In this document: piece after piece, positions 17,726-26,246 of the stretch
Layout of the letters: every line of letters begins with the position of its first letter
How positions within the stretch are numbered: position 1 is the stretch's first letter
Assembly: GCA_965116235.1 (NCBI GenBank)
Contig: OZ220496.1
Span: forward strand, 2,666,001-2,730,000
Direction: 5' to 3'
DNA from: MPNP01 sp965116235
GTDB taxonomy: Bacteria > Pseudomonadota > Alphaproteobacteria > Rhodobacterales > Rhodobacteraceae
DNA length: 64,000 nucleotides
Translations under genes and position numbers: made by a program
The notes under the pieces: generated by a model
What the model was told of the DNA's origin: nothing
Databases searched by the model: none
The model's input: only the letters and a program-made list of their open reading frames with translations

Positions 17726-19675
17726 ATGAACGATTGCATCTCTGTATCATTCCCTGATGAAACGGCCAAGGTGTTTCCCAAGGGGGTGACCCCTGGCTCA
17801 ATAGCCCATTCAATCTCAAAATCCTTGGCCAAGAAGGCCATATCCGCCCTGGTGGATGGAGAGCACTGGGATCTGCAATGGCCACTGGTACGTGATTGTC
17901 ATCTTCAGATCAATAGCAATGACGACAACCCTTACTGTCTTGAACTGATTCGACATGACTTAGCTCATGTCATGGCTCGTGCCGTTCAGGAAATATGGCC
18001 TGAAACCAAGGTCACAATCGGGCCCGTTGTCGATAACGGATGGTACTACGACTTTGACCGAGACGAACCTTTTGTTCCAGCTGATTTAAGCGCCATCGAG
18101 AAGAAGATGAAAGCGATCATTAATCTTCGGGACGATGTTCGTACGGAAGTGTGGTCGCGTGCCGACGCATTGCAGTATTACCGCGACAGAGGCGAAAACT
18201 ACAAGGTCGAGTTGATTGATGCCATACCTGAAGTGCAGGACATTCGAATGTATTGGCATGGATACTGGCAGGACTTATGCCGAGGCCCTCACTTGAGCCA
18301 CACAGGCCAGTTGCCGGCTGATGCCTTCAAGTTGACCAGCATCGCTGGCGCATACTGGCGCGGAGATTCACGCAATAAAATGCTGCAGCGGATCTATGGA
18401 GTGGCCTTTCGCCGGCGTGACGATCTCAAATCATACCTGAAGTTTCTGGAAGAAGCCCAGAAGCGAGACCATCGACGCATCGGTCGCGAGATGAAGTTGT
18501 TTCATTTTCAGGAAGAAGCTCCCGGGATGGTGTTCTGGCATCCGGAGGGCTGGCAGATATACAAGGAACTCCGATCCTACATGGACCGCAAACAAAGGCA
18601 AAATGGCTACTACGAAGTCAACACGCCTCAGGTTGTCGATCGTCGCCTATGGGAAAAGTCCGGCCATTGGGAGAAATTCCATCAGCACATGTTCCTGGTC
18701 AATGTGGATACAAAAATCGACCCCCATGAGCGCATCAGCGCCCTCAAGCCAATGAATTGCCCCTGCCATGTCCAAATCTTCAACGATGGTCAAAAAAGTT
18801 ACCGCGACCTACCCTTGCGGATCGCTGAATTCGGTTCATGCGTACGCTACGAGCCGTCTGGAGCCCTGCACGGCTTGATGCGGGTCCGAGGCTTCGTTCA
18901 GGACGATGCCCATATCTTTTGCGAGGAAGAGCAGATCGAAGACGAAACCAAACGCTTCATTGCCATGCTTTCTGAAGTGTACGCCGATTTGGGCTTTCCG
19001 GCTTTTCGGATTAAGTTTTCGGATCGTCCGGCCGTGAGGAGTGGAACGGATGCAACGTGGGACAAGGCCGAAAAAGCATTGCAAGCGGCCACCGATGCCG
19101 CTGGATACGATTTTGAACTCAATCCCGGCGAAGGCGCCTTTTATGGTCCCAAACTCGAATTCGTGCTGACGGATGCAATTGGTCGAGACTGGCAGTGTGG
19201 AACTCTTCAGGTCGACTTTGTACTGCCCGAGCGGCTTGATGCGACTTATATTGGCCAGGATGGAAACAAGCACCATCCAGTCATATTGCATCGGGCGATA
19301 TTGGGAAGCTTTGAACGCTTTCTGGGCATGATGATTGAAAATTTTGCCGGCAAGCTTCCGCTCTGGCTGGCTCCGACCCAGATAGTCGTGGCAACGATAG
19401 TGTCGGATGCGGATGAGTATGCCGAGGACATCGTTCAGCGGCTCAAATCCAGCGGCATCAGAGCTCGGGCTGATACGCGCAATGAAAAAATCGGGTACAA
19501 GGTTCGTGAGCACTCGCTTGCAAAGGTACCGTACATTTTTGCGGTCGGCGCTCAAGAAGTCGGTGACGCCACCGTGGCAATCAGAAGCTTGGGTGAAACC
19601 AAGGTCAGAAAGCAGAACTTGAGTTCAGCCATTGACGACCTTATTGTGCAGGCTGTGCCACCCGGCTTGTCGTAA
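17726..19675 (+). CDS. thrS: Threonine--tRNA ligase
   Basis: Charges tRNA-Thr with threonine; 649 residues. An N-terminal TGS domain (ISVSFPDETAKVFPKGVTPG) is followed by the editing domain with its HxxxH (HDLAHVMA) and the C/H site DLCRGPHLSHTG. The class II catalytic core has the zinc ligand in PMNCPCHVQIF, then RIAEFGSCVRYEPSGALHGL (motif 2 region), RGFVQDDAHIFC, and motif 3 HRAILGSFERFLGMMIE. The C-terminal anticodon-binding domain includes RARADTRNEKIGYKVREH. The length is standard. It is followed by infC, as in many bacteria. The stop codon lies inside a stem-loop (19664-19724). Confidence 0.98.
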   Translation: MNDCISVSFPDETAKVFPKGVTPGSIAHSISKSLAKKAISALVDGEHWDLQWPLVRDCHLQINSNDDNPYCLELIRHDLAHVMARAVQEIWPETKVTIGPVVDNGWYYDFDRDEPFVPADLSAIEKKMKAIINLRDDVRTEVWSRADALQYYRDRGENYKVELIDAIPEVQDIRMYWHGYWQDLCRGPHLSHTGQLPADAFKLTSIAGAYWRGDSRNKMLQRIYGVAFRRRDDLKSYLKFLEEAQKRDHRRIGREMKLFHFQEEAPGMVFWHPEGWQIYKELRSYMDRKQRQNGYYEVNTPQVVDRRLWEKSGHWEKFHQHMFLVNVDTKIDPHERISALKPMNCPCHVQIFNDGQKSYRDLPLRIAEFGSCVRYEPSGALHGLMRVRGFVQDDAHIFCEEEQIEDETKRFIAMLSEVYADLGFPAFRIKFSDRPAVRSGTDATWDKAEKALQAATDAAGYDFELNPGEGAFYGPKLEFVLTDAIGRDWQCGTLQVDFVLPERLDATYIGQDGNKHHPVILHRAILGSFERFLGMMIENFAGKLPLWLAPTQIVVATIVSDADEYAEDIVQRLKSSGIRARADTRNEKIGYKVREHSLAKVPYIFAVGAQEVGDATVAIRSLGETKVRKQNLSSAIDDLIVQAVPPGLS

Positions 19676-19724
19676 AGCCAAGTTTGGATGCTATTTGTTG
19701 CAAGGCTTGGTTTACGACGAGGCC
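19664..19724 (+). terminator. Stem-loop spanning the thrS stop, before infC
   Basis: Left arm about 19664-19682 and right arm about 19706-19724 pair over roughly 17 bases with one or two bulges. The loop is about 23 bases. The thrS TAA (19673-19675) is inside the left arm. A short T-rich stretch (ATTTTTG) follows at 19731-19737. It could act as a partial terminator or attenuator that tunes infC relative to thrS. Activity is inferred. Confidence 0.5.
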
Positions 19725-19798
19725 TGAACTATTTTTGTTGAAAATGCCGATCTTTACTGTAAACTGGCTCTACGAGCCGGCAAATGAGGAGTTTTACC

Positions 19799-20341
19799 AT
19801 AACGAAGAAACCATTCAACAGGTATCCAGAAAAGAAAAATGTTCCTCGTACAAACGAGGAAATCAGCGCGACCAAAGTACGAGTAATCAGTGGTGACGGA
19901 GCCAATCTAGGCGTGATGTCTCCTGATGCTGCGAGGGACGTAGCCTATGGCCGGGGCTTGGATCTGGTTGAGGTTTCACCCCATGCCGAACCTCCGGTCT
20001 GCAAGGTTATGGACTTTGGCAAGTACAAATACTCAAAGCAAAAAAAGGAGTCGCTGGCCAAGAAGAAGCAGAAAACTATCGATACGAAGGAAGTCAAGTT
20101 CCGCCCGGGAACCGGCGATCACGATTATCAGGTCAAGCTTCGGAACGTGCTCCGTTTTTTGGAAGACGGCGATCAGGTAAAGGTCACCCTTCGCTTCCGA
20201 GGGCGGGAAATGGCCCATCAGGATCTGGGGCGTGACATCCTGAATCGGGTGAGGGATGACGTAGGAGAAACTGGGCGGCTTGTGTCAACGCCAAAACTGG
20301 AGGGGCGCCAGATCATCATGGTCATTGGCCCCAACAAATGA
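19799..20341 (+). CDS. infC: Translation initiation factor IF-3 (probable AUA start)
   Basis: IF-3 binds the 30S subunit and checks the initiator codon. Conserved stretches include PRTNEEISATKVRVI, then LDLVEVSPHAEPPVCKVMDFGKYKY, and the C-domain VKFRPGTGDHDYQVKLRN. About 180 residues from the start chosen here. An ATG lies in frame at 19784, but AGGAG (19787-19791) comes after it and seven bases before ATA at 19799. The protein then begins ITKKPFNR, matching the usual IF-3 N-terminus. IF-3 genes classically use rare AUU/AUA-type starts for autoregulation, so ATA is my preferred start. thrS lies upstream. The usual followers rpmI and rplT are absent; the next gene is convergent. Confidence 0.93.
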   Translation: MTKKPFNRYPEKKNVPRTNEEISATKVRVISGDGANLGVMSPDAARDVAYGRGLDLVEVSPHAEPPVCKVMDFGKYKYSKQKKESLAKKKQKTIDTKEVKFRPGTGDHDYQVKLRNVLRFLEDGDQVKVTLRFRGREMAHQDLGRDILNRVRDDVGETGRLVSTPKLEGRQIIMVIGPNK

Positions 20342-20358
20342 GTGACATGCATGTTTCC

Positions 20359-21213
20359 TCACTTCCATCGGCGGTGAATCCAGAACCACTGGTCAACATG
20401 CCTTTCAACATGAGATTCCAGTCTGCTGTTAAACTCCTGAGCCATTGTAATCTCGTCTGTCAGGGCAATTGAACGTTCCAGAACGACATCGAAATCCAGC
20501 CCGTTGGCCTGTCGGATGCCAAATGCTGGGATGACGAGAGCCTTGTACTTTAATGCCAATTTGGCAAAACCAAGACTCGTTCGAGCCGGCAACCCAAGGA
20601 ATGGCAGCCTGATCCCGTCTTGCGCATGCTGGTCGACGATTAGGGAGACGATATTTCCGCCCTTGATGAAGTCAATAAGGTCCTTGGTTCCCTCCCGGTT
20701 TGTTGCAAAGACCGGTTGTCCGTATTCCCTCATTCTCTTGGTGTAAATATCATTGAAAAAGCGATTGGACATCGGCTTGTACACTCCGGCCAACTCGCAA
20801 TCATTCGTTTTCATGTAGGAACGAACGGCCTCATAATTGCCGATATGACCACTGACCAGGATGATGACCCTTTTTTGAGCCCTTGCCTGATTGATTTCTT
20901 CCAGCCCCGAACCTTTAAGGCTGAAGCGGTCCGCCCGACGGATGAATTCCTTGCTGCTGAAGAATTCAAAATAGAACCGGCCAAAATTGTCGATGATCTT
21001 CCGACCCGTCTGGCGACGAGTGTCCCGGTGCATTTCGGGATAGACATGTCTCAGATTGGCATCGACACGTTCGGCCATGTCGGTCAACGGTGCAATCATC
21101 TTCCTCATGACCCAGCCGCCCATTCTGATCCTGTGATCATAAGGGAGAATTCGGAAAGAAAACTCCAGCCCCCTTAAGGCAAGGTAAATTGCCAGTTGCG
21201 TGTTAACGGTCAT
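20359..21213 (-). CDS. Lysophospholipid/lipid A acyltransferase family protein (LpxL/HtrB-like)
   Basis: About 284 residues from the ATG at 21213; the TTG at 21228 is less likely. The family adds a secondary acyl chain to Kdo2-lipid IVA at the inner-membrane face. The catalytic H-x4-E motif is HIGNYE, within LVSGHIGNYEAVRSY near residue 112. Supporting stretches are VYKPMSNRFFNDIYTKRMRE and SLIVDQHAQDGIRLPFLG. The C-terminal QWFWIHRRWK matches the LpxL-family ending. The gene lies 23 bases downstream of an EamA-type transporter and is convergent with infC. Acyl specificity (lauroyl, myristoyl or other) cannot be read. Confidence 0.88.
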   Translation of the reverse strand: MTVNTQLAIYLALRGLEFSFRILPYDHRIRMGGWVMRKMIAPLTDMAERVDANLRHVYPEMHRDTRRQTGRKIIDNFGRFYFEFFSSKEFIRRADRFSLKGSGLEEINQARAQKRVIILVSGHIGNYEAVRSYMKTNDCELAGVYKPMSNRFFNDIYTKRMREYGQPVFATNREGTKDLIDFIKGGNIVSLIVDQHAQDGIRLPFLGLPARTSLGFAKLALKYKALVIPAFGIRQANGLDFDVVLERSIALTDEITMAQEFNSRLESHVERHVDQWFWIHRRWK

Positions 21214-21236
21214 CGTACGGCAACACAAAGCTTCAT

Positions 21237-22124
21237 TTATTTGAGAGACAGTTCAATCTTTTGTCTTTCAGCCCACCAGACGAAGAGGCCGGATCCAATG
21301 ATTATGACAGAACCGAGGTACGTCAACCAGTCTGGATACTCGCCAAAAAAAACCATGCCAAAGAATGTCGCCACAACTATGGAAAAGTACGATACGGGAG
21401 CCAGCGTTGTGGCAGGAGCCCAAAAAAGCGCAACGATAATGAGAAGTTGGCCCATGGTTCCAAATATTGCCAACAGGCCGATCCAGAACAGATCATCGAT
21501 CAAGATGTCAGTCCAGAAAAACGGAACGACAAAGGATGAGAAGAACGACCCTATGATGGTTGTGTAGAAGAGGCTTGTCCATACGGACTCAGAACGGCTC
21601 AAATAACGAGTTACAACCGCATAGCCAGCAAACCCGACTGCTCCGCCAATTGGAAATAGTGACCAATATGTAAACACTTCGCTTCCAGGGCGAATGATGA
21701 TCAATGTTCCCAACATCCCCAGACCCACACCCAGTATTTTGGGCCAACCGAGATTTTCGCCCAGAAGGAAGTAACCGCCGAGCGCCACAAATATCGGATT
21801 GATCTGCAGTATTGCCGTGGCTGCCCCCAGCTCGATGGAAGTCACTCCGACGAAAAAGAAAATGGTTCCAATGAACAGAAAGAATGATCGAAGCAGTTGC
21901 AGACCCAGTGAACGCGTCCTGATCGTCGCCCTAAATCGGGCGCTTATGATAAGCAAGACCAGGACCGCCTGACCCAAATACCGAATCCATACCAGCTGAA
22001 AGACTTCATAGCGTTCACCCAAATGCTTGACGGTGGCATCCATGGACGACAGGAAGATCAAGGCCATCGTCAGGGCCAATATGCCACGGGTCGTCGGCGA
22101 TACTGCCGGGAACAAATTTTGCAT
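21237..22124 (-). CDS. EamA/DMT superfamily transporter
   Basis: 295-residue inner-membrane protein with about ten helices arranged as two EamA repeats. The first repeat begins ILALTMALIFLSSMDATVKHL and the second follows near SLFPIGGAVGFAGYAVVTRY. The conserved proline region LQINPIFVALGGYFLLGE ends the first half, as in RhaT/RarD/YdcZ relatives. Substrates of this superfamily range from metabolites to drugs and cannot be assigned. It shares a transcription unit with the downstream acyltransferase. The first methionine at 22124 leaves a short cytoplasmic N-terminus. Confidence 0.88.
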   Translation of the reverse strand: MQNLFPAVSPTTRGILALTMALIFLSSMDATVKHLGERYEVFQLVWIRYLGQAVLVLLIISARFRATIRTRSLGLQLLRSFFLFIGTIFFFVGVTSIELGAATAILQINPIFVALGGYFLLGENLGWPKILGVGLGMLGTLIIIRPGSEVFTYWSLFPIGGAVGFAGYAVVTRYLSRSESVWTSLFYTTIIGSFFSSFVVPFFWTDILIDDLFWIGLLAIFGTMGQLLIIVALFWAPATTLAPVSYFSIVVATFFGMVFFGEYPDWLTYLGSVIIIGSGLFVWWAERQKIELSLK

Positions 22125-22286
22125 CTGAAATCAGGAGCGAATAATGTGCCGGGAAGGAATTATGTGAATACGGTTGCCAGTGGCCACCAACTGACGCCTT
22201 CACCCATTTCCAAGTTTTCTGCGGGTGTTGCTTGCATGACGCTCCAAGTATAGACTGCCTTAAAACTAGACAAGAGGTGCCAGGTC

Positions 22287-23780
22287 ATGATTAGATGCGG
22301 AGATGACTATCTTGCCTCCATCCGGGATGGACGCGAAGTGTATGTCAACGGCGAGAAGGTAGATGACGTTCCCAGCCATCCGATGTTTCGACCGCTTGTT
22401 GACATTCGGGCTCGAATTTATGACATGCAATTCGATCCAGGCCACGAAGAATGCATGGTTTACGAAGATGAGGGCGAAAAGTTGTCGGTGCAGATGCGTC
22501 CGCCGAAAACCCAAGGCGACTGGTGGCAGAAACGACGTTCCGTCAATGCGGTCATTCAGGAAATAGGGGGCGTTGTAACTCGAGTCGGCGATGAAACGGT
22601 CGGAGAAATGTGGTCCCTGTTCGATGGTCAGGATGTTCTCAACCAAGTCGATCCGCAATTTGCCGAAAACATCCAGCGTCATGTTGATCTGGTGACACGA
22701 AACGACCCCTTCCACGTTTCCGCCAACACGGACCCCAAGGGCGATCGATCCAAGCACCCGAAGGACCAGGACCCCGACATGCTTCTTCATGTGATCAAGG
22801 AAACGGACACAGGCCTGGTCGTTCGCGGTGCAAAATTTGAAACCGCGGCACCCTACGCCAATCAGGCCTTTACCAAACCGACCATTGCCAATTGGGGCAA
22901 CGATGCCTACTCCGATTATGCGGTGGGCTTTGTTTGCGATTTGTCCTCGCCGGGAATAAAAATGATCTGCCGGACCGGTTTTGCCGGACGACGATCACTT
23001 GAGGATTACCCCTTGGCCAACCGTTTCGATGAGGTCGACAGCCTTGTCATCTTTGACAACGTTCTTGTCCCGTGGGAAAATGTTCTGTTTTATCGCCACA
23101 CGGAGGCGGCCACGTTCATTCGAGCAACCCTGCACCGTTATTCGGCCTTCGCCTTCGTACAACGGAATCTCGCCTCGACGGATCTCATGATTGGGGCCGC
23201 CCTGTTCAATGCTCGCCAAACTGGACTTGACAAGCAACCGGCCGTTCAGGAAAAACTGGCCCAGATGGCGGTATACCGGGAAGGCATCAATGCCCATCTG
23301 ACCGCCGCCATCGCTTTGGCCGAGCCAAGCCCGGGCGGTCTGCTCATGCCCAATCAGTCGTTGCTTTATACCGGTCGCGTCCATGCCTGTGCAAACTATC
23401 ATCAAATCATTCATATTGCCCGGGAACTGTGTGGCGGACAGATTTGCGTCACGCCGGATTATGCATGCTTTACCGATCCTGAAACCGGCCCATGGCTGCA
23501 GAAGTATTACACGATCAACGATGCCTGGAATGCCGAGGATCGCCGAAAGCTTCTGGCATTCGCCCGCGATTTGCTGAACTCGGATTATGCTGGACACCGC
23601 TTGACGTTTCAGCTTTTTGCCCAGTCACCACCTTTTGCCCATCTGGGCGCCGTCTATCGCAATTTCGGATGGGATGGCCCCCTAGATCTGGTCAAGAACT
23701 CGGCCGGGCTTTCGGACAAGGTGACTCAGGACCGGGAGCTTAAAAGGTGGGCTGAACTTGAGCCCTATCTCGGCGATTAG
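22287..23780 (+). CDS. 4-hydroxyphenylacetate 3-hydroxylase family flavin monooxygenase (HpaB-like)
   Basis: 497-residue oxygenase component of a two-component flavin-dependent monooxygenase. The family (HpaB, PvcC, chlorophenol monooxygenases) uses FADH2 supplied by a separate reductase to hydroxylate phenols. Visible family segments are the N-terminal RDGREVYVNGEKVDDVPSHP and the middle FDEVDSLVIFDNVLVPWENV. Later there are RVHACANYHQIIHIARELCGG and a C-terminal helical part. The next gene encodes a flavin reductase domain, the expected partner. HpaB itself acts on 4-hydroxyphenylacetate, but this clade is broad, so the true substrate is open. No aromatic ring-cleavage genes follow; RidA and DUF1028 genes do. 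Confidence 0.88.
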   Translation: MIRCGDDYLASIRDGREVYVNGEKVDDVPSHPMFRPLVDIRARIYDMQFDPGHEECMVYEDEGEKLSVQMRPPKTQGDWWQKRRSVNAVIQEIGGVVTRVGDETVGEMWSLFDGQDVLNQVDPQFAENIQRHVDLVTRNDPFHVSANTDPKGDRSKHPKDQDPDMLLHVIKETDTGLVVRGAKFETAAPYANQAFTKPTIANWGNDAYSDYAVGFVCDLSSPGIKMICRTGFAGRRSLEDYPLANRFDEVDSLVIFDNVLVPWENVLFYRHTEAATFIRATLHRYSAFAFVQRNLASTDLMIGAALFNARQTGLDKQPAVQEKLAQMAVYREGINAHLTAAIALAEPSPGGLLMPNQSLLYTGRVHACANYHQIIHIARELCGGQICVTPDYACFTDPETGPWLQKYYTINDAWNAEDRRKLLAFARDLLNSDYAGHRLTFQLFAQSPPFAHLGAVYRNFGWDGPLDLVKNSAGLSDKVTQDRELKRWAELEPYLGD

Positions 23781-23825
23781 GGTTGCCGCCGACCTCGAAT
23801 TGAACGGAAGGATTGCCAGCGACCG

Positions 23826-25013
23826 GTGGAAAATACACAAGACCGAGCACGCGATGAATTTATCCGGGGAATGCGATATACCGCATCAACCGTCAATGTT
23901 GTGACCACGGACGGCCAGGCTGGTCGTGCCGGCGTTACGGTATCAGCCATGTCTTCCGTTTCTGCTGAAGGGGACACGCCAACCCTTCTGATTTGTGTCC
24001 ATCATCTCAGCCCGGCTTGCCATGCCATCATCGAAAACACAGTATTTTGTGTCAACATCCTGTCACAGAATCAGTCCTATATCGCGGACACATTTGCTGG
24101 CCGCATTCCGGCACCAAACAATGATAAATTTGCCTGTGCCGAATGGCTAATCGGTACAACGAACACGCCCATTGTTCGAGATTCGCTCGTCTCATTTGAA
24201 TGCCGGCTGATTGAAAACAGGCGCGTCGGCACCCACCATGTATTCATCGGGGGCGTTGTTGAAACCCGGTTGCACAGCGGAAACCTTCCGCTCATTTACT
24301 CGAATCGGGCCTATGGTCTGCCGTCACGCCTGGACAAGGAAGTCGGCCATACCTTGGAAGGTCAAGAAGAACGATTGTTCCGGGTAGGAACATTCCTGAC
24401 CATCGGTCCATACTATCTCCCGGAATTGACGGCCAAGTTTCTGAGATGCGAGCCGTCCTCACGGATAACCCTTGTTGAGGGCAATCAAGGGCAAATTCTT
24501 GAATCCCTGCGCACGGATACATGTGATCTCCTGCTGACATACGACATGCAAATTGACTCCGGCATGGAAACGATTCCATTGACCCAACTGGAACCTTACG
24601 TTCTTTTGGCCTCGACACATCCCTTGGCCGCGCGCAAAAGCGTGGCTTTGGCAGAGCTCCAAAATTGCCCTTTTATCCTGTACGACATTGCACCAAGCCA
24701 GCAGTACTTTCTCAAGCTATTTGAAATGAAGGGATTGAAGCCTCGAATCAAAATTCGTTCATCCTCTTTTGAAACCGTGCGCGGAATGGTCGGGGAGGAT
24801 CTAGGCTTCAGCTTGCTTGCCACACGACCGACCAATGAAAGATCCTACAGCGGCAGAAGCTTGGTGGCCTTGAACCTGGACGATTGCCTTCCGGCCAGCA
24901 ATCTGGTGATCGTAATCCGCAAGGACAAGCCACGAACCCGATTGACCGACCGGTTTATCGCAATCTGCCTGGAGCATTTTACCGATCCAGACAGGCAAGA
25001 GGGAGAGGCATAG
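23826..25013 (+). CDS. Flavin reductase domain fused to a LysR-type effector-binding domain
   Basis: 395 residues, GTG start. Residues 1 to about 165 form an HpaC-like flavin reductase: FIRGMRYTASTVNVVTTDG, then GVTVSAMSSVSAEGDTPTLL, CVNILSQNQSYIADTFAG and the histidine-rich GTHHVFIGGVVE. From about residue 183 the chain becomes a LysR substrate-binding domain: LFRVGTFLTIGPYYLPELT, ILESLRTDTCDLLLTYD, PYVLLASTHPLA, FILYDIAPSQQYFLKLF and SSSFETVRGMVGEDLGFSLL. No helix-turn-helix is present, so it is not a DNA-binding regulator. It probably supplies reduced flavin to the HpaB-like enzyme 45 bases upstream, with the second domain sensing an effector. The stop overlaps the GTG of the RidA gene by one base. 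Confidence 0.87.
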   Translation: MENTQDRARDEFIRGMRYTASTVNVVTTDGQAGRAGVTVSAMSSVSAEGDTPTLLICVHHLSPACHAIIENTVFCVNILSQNQSYIADTFAGRIPAPNNDKFACAEWLIGTTNTPIVRDSLVSFECRLIENRRVGTHHVFIGGVVETRLHSGNLPLIYSNRAYGLPSRLDKEVGHTLEGQEERLFRVGTFLTIGPYYLPELTAKFLRCEPSSRITLVEGNQGQILESLRTDTCDLLLTYDMQIDSGMETIPLTQLEPYVLLASTHPLAARKSVALAELQNCPFILYDIAPSQQYFLKLFEMKGLKPRIKIRSSSFETVRGMVGEDLGFSLLATRPTNERSYSGRSLVALNLDDCLPASNLVIVIRKDKPRTRLTDRFIAICLEHFTDPDRQEGEA

Positions 25014-25435
25014 TGGAAACGAAAAGAATTCGGCGCTTCAACACGCAAGCGACCTATCCGGAACAAAATCTCGACAATGATCTTTGTCAGGCCGTCATCG
25101 CCAAGGGAACCATGATTTTTCTGAGGGGACAGGTGGCCCAGGACCTGGACACAGGCGAATCTGTTCACCTGTCGGATCCCAGGCTTCAAACCCGAAAAGT
25201 CATGGGCAACATCAAGCTGCTGCTGGAAGAAAGCGGATCATCAGTGAACCACATTTGCCGCGTTGTTGTCTATTTGACCGACATTCGCCATCGGGATCCG
25301 GTGTATCAGGAAATGGGCCTCTGGCTGAAGAATGTATTCCCCGTTTCGACCGGCCTGGTCGTATCCGGCCTGGCTCGACCCGAGTGGCTGGTTGAAGTTG
25401 AGGTGACCGCGGTGATCCCTGATAAGGAAGCTTAG
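25013..25435 (+). CDS. RidA family protein
   Basis: 140 residues from the GTG at 25013, which shares its G with the upstream TAG. AGAGGGAGAGG just before it is a strong ribosome site. RidA/YjgF proteins hydrolyse reactive enamine/imine intermediates. Here IFLRGQVAQDLDTG replaces the usual SGQ segment, VMGNIKLLLEESGSSVNHICR is the central helix, and VVYLTDIRHRDPVYQEM plus VSTGLVVSGLARPEWLVEVE carry the conserved active-site region, including the arginine after LA. It resembles the RidA subgroups found with oxygenases and amidohydrolases. In context it may clear an imine or enamine made by the monooxygenase. Confidence 0.88.
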   Translation: METKRIRRFNTQATYPEQNLDNDLCQAVIAKGTMIFLRGQVAQDLDTGESVHLSDPRLQTRKVMGNIKLLLEESGSSVNHICRVVVYLTDIRHRDPVYQEMGLWLKNVFPVSTGLVVSGLARPEWLVEVEVTAVIPDKEA

Positions 25436-25436
25436 C

Positions 25437-26117
25437 ATGACTTTTTCCATTGCAGCCCATTGCGACCAAACGGGAATGGTCGGTGTAGCCATTGCCACTT
25501 CATCCATCGCCGTAGGCAGTCGATGTCCTTGGGTTCGGGCCAAGATTGGTGCCGTGTCGACCCAGAACATCACCCTTCCCTCCTTGGGCCCGGCCGTTCT
25601 CGATGCCATCGAAGCCGGGTTTCCAGTTCATCAGGCCGTGTCGACCACAATTGATTCAATACAATTTAAGGAATATCGACAAATCATCGCTATTGATGCC
25701 CAAGGCAATACGGCCATTTTCAATGGTGCCCGTTCGCTTGGAATTCATGCATCGGAAGTGGGAACCCACTGTGTGGCGGCTGGCAATCTGCTCAATTCGG
25801 TTGAGGTGCCCGCGACGATGGCTCGAAGCTTTGAAGCGAACGCCGATCACACCCTTGCAGAGCGGCTATTGCTTGCCCTGGAGGCTGGCCTGTACGATGC
25901 AGGGGGCGAGATGGGTCCGGTTCATTCTGCCGCGCTGCTTGTAGCCGGCGAACACCTCTGGCCGCTTGCTGATCTCAGGATAGACTGGTCAGACGATGAC
26001 CCCGTTCGGGAGTTGAGACAGCTCTGGGCGGCCTATCAACCCCAGATGGCCGATTTTGTCAAGCGAGCCATCGATCCAAGCGATGCACCGAGTTTTGGGG
26101 TACCGGGGGATGCATGA
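25437..26117 (+). CDS. DUF1028 domain-containing protein (putative Ntn-hydrolase-like)
   Basis: 226 residues, starting one base after the RidA stop. It matches the DUF1028 family along its length. It opens TFSIAAHCDQTGMVGVAIAT, then SSIAVGSRCPWVRAKIGAVSTQN, GAVLDAIEAG-type LGPAVLDAIEAGFP, a HCVAAGNLL segment and GPVHSAALLVAGEHLWPLADLRID. Members have the fold of N-terminal-nucleophile hydrolases and occur near peptide and amidohydrolase genes; no reaction is established to my knowledge. It closes the four-gene unit beginning at 22287 and is convergent with the amine dehydrogenase gene. Confidence 0.88.
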   Translation: MTFSIAAHCDQTGMVGVAIATSSIAVGSRCPWVRAKIGAVSTQNITLPSLGPAVLDAIEAGFPVHQAVSTTIDSIQFKEYRQIIAIDAQGNTAIFNGARSLGIHASEVGTHCVAAGNLLNSVEVPATMARSFEANADHTLAERLLLALEAGLYDAGGEMGPVHSAALLVAGEHLWPLADLRIDWSDDDPVRELRQLWAAYQPQMADFVKRAIDPSDAPSFGVPGDA

Positions 26118-26246
26118 TCATCGCTTGCTCGTCGGTGCAAAGTGGCCTTTCATCGGCCAGCAGGTGTTTCGGCCCAAGTCTTGGGAAACAGTAAACCGAA
26201 CGGCCGTTGGTTCGATATGGCATCGGCTCTCAAACGGGCTGACCCC

